Positions 59,400 to 64,000 of a stretch of DNA of 64,000 nucleotides are shown piece by piece. The stretch's first letter is position 1. Each line of letters starts with the position of its first letter. This DNA is from Methanomassiliicoccales archaeon PtaU1.Bin124 (lineage in GTDB: Archaea > Thermoplasmatota > Thermoplasmata > Methanomassiliicoccales > UBA472): assembly GCA_002067865.1 (NCBI GenBank), contig MVRC01000006.1, forward strand, positions 1 through 64,000, written 5' to 3'. The notes beneath the pieces are model-generated. The model saw only the letters and a list, made by a program, of their open reading frames with translations. It ran no database searches and was not told where the DNA came from. The position numbers and the translations under genes are program-made.

Positions 59400-60356
59400 A
59401 TGAAGGCGGTCATTCTAGCTGGCGGGATGGGCACTCGCCTCCGCCCCATCACATATGCCATGCCCAAGCCGCTGGTCCCCTTGGTCAGCAAGCCAATGGT
59501 CATGCATATCATCGATTCCTTGCCGAACGAGGTGGACACCGTCGTCCTGGCCGTTTCTTACATGAAGGAGAAGCTGGAAGAGTACTTTTCCAGCCACGAT
59601 TGCGGCAGGAAGATCGTTCTGGTGAACGAGGACCAGCCTCTCGGCACCGGAGGGGCGCTGAAGAACGTCTCCTCCTATCTCGATGACACATTCTTCGCGT
59701 TCAACGGGGACGTGCTCTGCTCACTGGACCTCAATGACATGTTGAAGGTGCATAGGGCCCGTGGCGGCATAGGGAGCATAGCCCTCTGGGACGTGGAGGA
59801 CCCTACCGCCTTCGGCGTGGTCGGGACCACCGGCGACGACCGCATCACCGTCTTCCAGGAGAAGCCGAAAAGAGAGGAGGCGGCCTCCAACAGCATCAAC
59901 GCTGGCGTGTACATATTCGAGCCGGAGATATTCTCTCACATCGGCTCGGGCGTGGTCTCGCTAGAACGGGAGGTATTCCCGAAGGTGCTGGAAAAGGGGC
60001 TGTACGCTCAACGCTTCTCCGGCTACTGGGTCGATTGCGGCACCAGGGACAACTACGTCAAGGCGCAGCGCATCCTGCTGGAAAGGGGCAGCGCACTGGT
60101 CCAGGGGTGCACCATCGATTCCTCCGTGATCAAAGGGCAGAACCGCCTCATCGGCACCCAGCTCGAGGGATGCACTGTCGGCCCATACGTCACCACATTC
60201 CCCGGCTGCCGCATCATGAAGGGCGCGGTCGTCTCCAATTCCATGCTGATGGACAACGTGGTCATCGAGGAGGGGGCGGTCGTCAAGGACAGCCTCATCG
60301 GGCCGGGCTATGTGGTGAAGAGGGGCGAGAAGGTAGAATCGAACATTCTGGCATGA
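59400..60356 (+). CDS. NDP-sugar pyrophosphorylase (mannose-1-P guanylyltransferase/glucose-1-P thymidylyltransferase-like)
   Basis: 318 residues from ATG 59400 (MKAVILAGGMGTRLRPITYAMPKPLVPL, the nucleotide-binding G-x-G-T-R-L-R-P and PKPL motifs). FAFNGDVLCSLDL holds the metal-binding Asp, and EKPKREEA and NAGVYIFEPEIF follow. The C-terminal hexapeptide repeats (TIDSSVIKGQ... VVIEEGAVVKDSLIGPG) form a beta-helix. It makes a nucleotide sugar for surface glycans. Substrate choice (GDP-mannose, dTDP-glucose or UDP-sugar) cannot be read from the sequence. Confidence 0.88.
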   Translation: MKAVILAGGMGTRLRPITYAMPKPLVPLVSKPMVMHIIDSLPNEVDTVVLAVSYMKEKLEEYFSSHDCGRKIVLVNEDQPLGTGGALKNVSSYLDDTFFAFNGDVLCSLDLNDMLKVHRARGGIGSIALWDVEDPTAFGVVGTTGDDRITVFQEKPKREEAASNSINAGVYIFEPEIFSHIGSGVVSLEREVFPKVLEKGLYAQRFSGYWVDCGTRDNYVKAQRILLERGSALVQGCTIDSSVIKGQNRLIGTQLEGCTVGPYVTTFPGCRIMKGAVVSNSMLMDNVVIEEGAVVKDSLIGPGYVVKRGEKVESNILA

Positions 60357-60425
60357 GCATACGGAAATCGACCGTCAACTCTGCTGTGTCAAGGGGTTAG
60401 GTATATATCCCTACATAGGTTCGGG

Positions 60426-62096
60426 TTGACGAAGGTGAATAGACTGGCCGAAGGCAGAAAGAAAACACTGCTCGACCTTGTCAGCGGGCGCCGCTTCAGG
60501 ACCGGCTGGAAGTCCTTCATCATCCTGTTCTTCATAATCTTCGTCATTCTCCCGACGGTCTGGATCCTATCATATGTTGTCACCGACTGGTCATCCATCC
60601 AGACCGAGGTCTTCGATAAGCCGGAGATAATGCAGGTCATCACCGACGCCATCATCGCTTCGTTCGAGATCGCCATCATCGTCACGGTGATCGACATCAT
60701 CGTCGGCCTGCCCATGGCATGGATCATGGTCCGGAAGGAGTTCAAAGGGAAGCAATACCTCGACACTCTGATCGACATGCCCCTGGCGGTCCCGACCGCC
60801 GCCCTGGGCTTTTCCTGCGCCATCTTCTGGGCGGTGACACCGGACAAGGTGAACGCCCCGGACTTCTCCCTGGCGTTCATCACCTCTCCGTTCATGCTCA
60901 TCATCCTGTTGCACGTCGTCTTCTCCTATCCCTATATGGTCCGTTCTCTGAGCGCCATCCTGGAGCAGATCGACCAGACCTATGAGACGGCCGGCAGGAC
61001 CCTCGGGGCAAGCAAGTTCACCGCGGCCAGGACCATCACTCTCCCCCTCTTCAGGGCGGGACTGGTGACCGGCATCATCCTGTGCCTGGCCCGCAGCCTG
61101 AGCGAGACCGGCGGAACAATGATCGCCCTCTCCACCATGGCGAACGCAGGCACTTTCGAGACCGGCCCGACCATCATCGGCAAATGGAAGGCGCTCCTGA
61201 GCACGAATCCGGACCTGGCCGCGCCACTGGCGTTCGTCAGCATTTTGCTGATAGTCATCTCCCTGGTGCTGTTGGTCGTCCTCAAGCTGATGGTGATGAA
61301 GGTACGCCTGCCGGCGGGAAAGGTCTGGCCCAAGTGGGAGCGGACCCTATCCCGCAATTGGGTGCCTAAACTGAAGGACGGCTCCGCCATCATATTCCTG
61401 TTCATCTTCGTCCTCATCCCGTCGTTCTTCATTTTCTCGTATGTTCTGGTATCTCCCTCTGCCATAACTGAATGGGGTACCTTCTGGAACGCCCTGATCT
61501 ATTCGTTCATCATCGCCGGCATCGTCACAGCGATCGACATCGTCCTGGGCGTTCCGATGGCGCTTTACATCGCCCGGGGCCACTCCCTGAAGTTCCCTCA
61601 GTTCCTCGATGTCCTGGTCAATGTGCCTCTCATCGTCCCGACCGCAGCGCTCGGCTACTCGCTGGGCGTGTTCTGGAAGGGCGTGCCTGGCATCGGTTCG
61701 CTCGATTTCGTCCTGATCATCATGGCCCACGTGGCCTTCACATATCCATTGGTGGTTCGGAACGTGGCGGGGGCGGTCGAGGAGATCGATCCATCCTACG
61801 AAGAGACCGCCAGGACGCTAGGGGCCAAGCCCCTGCAGGCGTTCCGCCGCGTGCTCTACCCCATGATCAAAGCGTCCATCCTGGCAGGGGCGATCATGGC
61901 GTTCACCCGCAGCCTGGGAGAGACCGGCGCCACCCTGGCGGTGGTCAGCAGCGCCAATACCGCACCGGTCTACATCGTGAACCTGATCAAGGCAGACCAG
62001 TTCTACCTGGCCGCAATGGCCTGTATAGTGCTCATCATCGTGTCCTACATATTCATGCTGGCCCTGCGTTATGTGACTAAAAGGAGGACCGACTGA
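60426..62096 (+). CDS. ABC transporter, fused two-domain permease (Fbp/ThiP-like)
   Basis: 556 residues, about 12 membrane helices in two homologous halves. Each half bears an EAA loop: DQTYETAGRTLGASKFTAARTITLP (about 180-205) and DPSYEETARTLGAKPLQAFRRVLYP (about 460-485). The double form is typical of ferric-iron, thiamine and related importers. Each EAA loop would contact one of the two ATPases encoded next. TTG 60426 and GTG 60435 are possible starts; the TATA GGTATATATCC (60400-60410) would make GTG 60435 leaderless. No binding protein is seen before the window ends. Confidence 0.85.
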   Translation: MTKVNRLAEGRKKTLLDLVSGRRFRTGWKSFIILFFIIFVILPTVWILSYVVTDWSSIQTEVFDKPEIMQVITDAIIASFEIAIIVTVIDIIVGLPMAWIMVRKEFKGKQYLDTLIDMPLAVPTAALGFSCAIFWAVTPDKVNAPDFSLAFITSPFMLIILLHVVFSYPYMVRSLSAILEQIDQTYETAGRTLGASKFTAARTITLPLFRAGLVTGIILCLARSLSETGGTMIALSTMANAGTFETGPTIIGKWKALLSTNPDLAAPLAFVSILLIVISLVLLVVLKLMVMKVRLPAGKVWPKWERTLSRNWVPKLKDGSAIIFLFIFVLIPSFFIFSYVLVSPSAITEWGTFWNALIYSFIIAGIVTAIDIVLGVPMALYIARGHSLKFPQFLDVLVNVPLIVPTAALGYSLGVFWKGVPGIGSLDFVLIIMAHVAFTYPLVVRNVAGAVEEIDPSYEETARTLGAKPLQAFRRVLYPMIKASILAGAIMAFTRSLGETGATLAVVSSANTAPVYIVNLIKADQFYLAAMACIVLIIVSYIFMLALRYVTKRRTD

Positions 62097-63187
62097 TGCC
62101 AACGATACGGTTGGAGAACGTGTCGAAGCACTATGGTCCGACCAAGGCGGCCGACAGGCTGAGCCTGGAGATCATGGATGGCGAGTACCTATGCATCCTC
62201 GGGCCTACTGGGGCCGGGAAGACAACGTTGTTGCGCATCCTCAGCGGCCTGACCCTGCCCGATTCCGGAAAGGTATTTTTTGATGGGGCGGACAGGACCA
62301 GGGCGGAACCGGAGGAAAGGGGAGCATCGATGCTCTCCCAGACATATTCCCTATTCCCTGCGCTGACGGTGTCGGAGAACATACTTTTCGGACCGGCCAT
62401 CCGCGGCATGGGCGAGAAGGACAAGGACGACACCCTCAATTCCATGCTCGACCTAGTTCGATTGACAGAGAGGTCGGATGCATATCCGAAAGAGCTCAGC
62501 GGGGGCATGATGCAGCGCACTGCACTGGCCAGGGCACTTGCGTCCGGTTGTGATACCTTGCTGCTCGATGAGCCGTTGCGTGCCCTCGATGCCCGCCTTC
62601 GCATCTCCCTCCGTTACGAGATCAGGGACCTGGCGAAGTCGCTAGGCCTGACCACGATTCATGTCACGCATGATCAGGACGAGGCCTTGGTGATGGCCGA
62701 CCGGATAGCCATCATCAGGCACGGCACGATCCTCCAGGTGGGGACGCCGAACGATGTGTTCGATCATCCCAATTCTCCCTTCGTGGCCAACTTCGTCGGC
62801 CAATGCAATTTCTTCCGGGGCAAGGTGCTTTCTTCCGGCTCCATCACCCAGGTCCAATGCGCGGACGGCAGGTCGATCGAGGCCGGACCAAGCGAACTGA
62901 AGGCAGGAGAGGAGGCGGTGGTCGCGGTCAAGCTGGGCAACACCGAGCTTACCAAGGAGGCCAAGGGCTACTTCTCGGGAACGGTCGAGCGGACCCTCTT
63001 CGAAGGCAAGTATATCCATGTAGATGTGAACGTCAAGGACGTCGGTACGATCTCGGCCAAGCTGCCTTCCTGGAGACTGAGCAAATTGGCCATCGGCGAC
63101 CAGGTGGACGTGCGTTGGAACGCGGCGAGGGCCAATGTCTTCCCCATGCCCGAAGGCGGGCTGGAACAGGAACTGAAGGTGGAATGA
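62096..63187 (+). CDS. ABC transporter ATPase subunit A, TOBE domain
   Basis: 363 residues: Walker A GPTGAGKTT (36-44), Q-loop SQTYSLFP (Q82), signature LSGGMMQR (134-141, Met in place of Gln), Walker B DTLLLDEP (E159), H-loop HVTHDQDEA. A C-terminal TOBE-like region (about 240-350) is present. The ATG overlaps the permease stop by 1 bp (TGATG). It pairs with the second ATPase gene 3' of it. Confidence 0.9.
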   Translation: MPTIRLENVSKHYGPTKAADRLSLEIMDGEYLCILGPTGAGKTTLLRILSGLTLPDSGKVFFDGADRTRAEPEERGASMLSQTYSLFPALTVSENILFGPAIRGMGEKDKDDTLNSMLDLVRLTERSDAYPKELSGGMMQRTALARALASGCDTLLLDEPLRALDARLRISLRYEIRDLAKSLGLTTIHVTHDQDEALVMADRIAIIRHGTILQVGTPNDVFDHPNSPFVANFVGQCNFFRGKVLSSGSITQVQCADGRSIEAGPSELKAGEEAVVAVKLGNTELTKEAKGYFSGTVERTLFEGKYIHVDVNVKDVGTISAKLPSWRLSKLAIGDQVDVRWNAARANVFPMPEGGLEQELKVE

Positions 63188-64000
63188 TGCCAGAGGTCGT
63201 CCTGCGCGGGGTCAGCAAGAAATATGGAAAGGTCGTCGCAGTGGACGACATCTCCCTCACCATCAAGGACGGGGAGTACGTCACCATCCTCGGACCATCT
63301 GGATGCGGCAAGACCACGCTGATCCGCATGATCGCCGGCATCATCCAGCCGACCGAAGGCCAGGTATTCATCGGCGGCAAGGACATGAAGGGCGTGGAGA
63401 TCGAGGACAGGGACCTGGGATACGTCTTCCAGAACATCGCCCTGTTCCCCAATCTTAACGTGGCCGACAACGTGGCCTATAGTCCCAGGGTCAAGGACAG
63501 GCCGGCAGAGGAACAGGCAGCCACCGCCAAGAAATATCTGGAACTGGTCAAGCTGCTCGACAGGATGAGCATGCTGCCCGGCGAGCTATGCGGCGGGGAG
63601 CAGCAAAAGGTTTCGTTGGCCAGGGCGCTGGCGACGGGTTCAAAGCTCCTCCTGCTGGACGAGCCCCTCTCCGCATTGGACGCCAGGGTGAGGATGGACC
63701 TGCGCTACGACCTGAGGCGTTTGGTGAAGCAGCTGGGCATCACCACGGTGCACGTGACCCACGACCAGGAGGAGGCGATGTCGGTCTCCGACCGGATCGT
63801 GCTCATGCGCAAGGGGTCGGTGATGGAGATGGGCTCACCCGAGCAGCTGTACACGAAGCCGCAGAACATGTTCACGGCCAACTTCATCGGGGAGACCAAT
63901 TTCTTCGAAGGCTGGGTCAAGGAGCGGGCCGATGGCCTGAGCAAGATCGAGCTGCGCGACGGCTCGGAGATGAGCGTGGCCAACTGCCCCTTCGACAAGG
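63184..64000 (+). CDS. ABC transporter ATPase subunit B, 3' end beyond window
   Basis: Open from ATG 63184 (or 63187) through the last base; 272 codons are visible and the stop is outside. Walker A is GPSGCGKTT, the signature is degenerate, LCGGEQQK (Cys for Ser, Glu for Gln), Walker B is LLLLDEPL, and the H-loop is HVTHDQEEA. The tail begins a TOBE-like region (NFFEGWVKERADGLSK). It overlaps the stop of ATPase A by 4 bp. The two ATPases share the fold but differ in sequence, which suggests a heterodimer. Confidence 0.88.
   Translation, partial: MMPEVVLRGVSKKYGKVVAVDDISLTIKDGEYVTILGPSGCGKTTLIRMIAGIIQPTEGQVFIGGKDMKGVEIEDRDLGYVFQNIALFPNLNVADNVAYSPRVKDRPAEEQAATAKKYLELVKLLDRMSMLPGELCGGEQQKVSLARALATGSKLLLLDEPLSALDARVRMDLRYDLRRLVKQLGITTVHVTHDQEEAMSVSDRIVLMRKGSVMEMGSPEQLYTKPQNMFTANFIGETNFFEGWVKERADGLSKIELRDGSEMSVANCPFDK

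Noticed and set aside
1-64000. CRISPR array, rRNA operon, insertion sequence, restriction or toxin-antitoxin system
   Set aside because: Looked for by eye; no regularly spaced repeats, no transposase motifs and no rRNA segments found. The only mobile signature is the integrase fragment at the left edge.

Overview
The window is a chromosomal segment of a euryarchaeon, most likely class Thermoplasmata and possibly close to Methanomassiliicoccales. Archaeal markers include RNA polymerase subunit K, uS2, multi-OB-fold RPA with its RPA-associated protein, Nep1, PurP, CDP-archaeol synthase, an XPD-type helicase, an LSm protein and CCA-encoding tRNAs. Promoters carry archaeal TATA boxes about 25 bp from the start, and many genes look leaderless. 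The DNA is moderately GC-rich, coding is dense, and 4-bp ATGA overlaps are common. HypE implies a [NiFe] hydrogenase elsewhere in the genome. The order-level assignment is an inference.

Left edge (1-2400): the C-terminal end of a tyrosine recombinase stops about 40 bp from the 3' end of tRNA-Val(UAC), as expected at the boundary of an integrated element lying to the left. A secreted zinc metalloprotease follows. 2.5-10.8 kb: VIT1/CCC1-like membrane protein, HypE, tRNA-Arg(UCG), a membrane PAS histidine kinase, an ArsA ATPase with an ArsD/thioredoxin-like partner, and, divergent from these, a heliorhodopsin behind a palindromic site. An ACT-ACT-metallo-beta-lactamase protein and small proteins complete the block. 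11-17.4 kb: a membrane-anchored beta-propeller protein translationally coupled to a membrane-anchored ArsR-type regulator, a divergent GCS2-like protein, a PLC/P1-nuclease-like protein, a class II photolyase and a TIM-barrel isomerase.

17.5-31.5 kb is mostly housekeeping: aconitase-family dehydratase pair, rpoK-rpsB, MEMO, two zinc-ribbon membrane proteins sharing a nearly identical 48-bp segment, RPA operon, purP-nep1, pdxS, a glycosyltransferase and an aminotransferase. 31.5-42.8 kb: Trm112-like protein, threonine aldolase, UDP-sugar dehydrogenase, a serine-biosynthesis pair (class V aminotransferase plus SerA) behind a structured leader, UDP-GlcNAc 2-epimerase, a thiamine-binding-type protein, XPD helicase, CarS, PyrE and family 4 UDG.

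42.8-53.7 kb is a surface-glycan island with six glycosyltransferases (one GT10-like), a flippase, a methyltransferase and an acetyltransferase/aminotransferase/oxidoreductase trio. With the dehydrogenase and epimerase nearby, these cover every enzyme class needed for a UDP-ManNAc3NAcA-type diacetamido uronic acid. 53.9-58.9 kb is smc-scpA-scpB, with an operator-like repeat and a hairpin that covers the smc ribosome binding site. 59-64 kb holds an LSm protein, an NDP-sugar pyrophosphorylase and an ABC importer with a fused permease and two different ATPases, the second cut by the window end. There is no CRISPR array, IS element or rRNA, and no gene-free stretch longer than about 240 bp.
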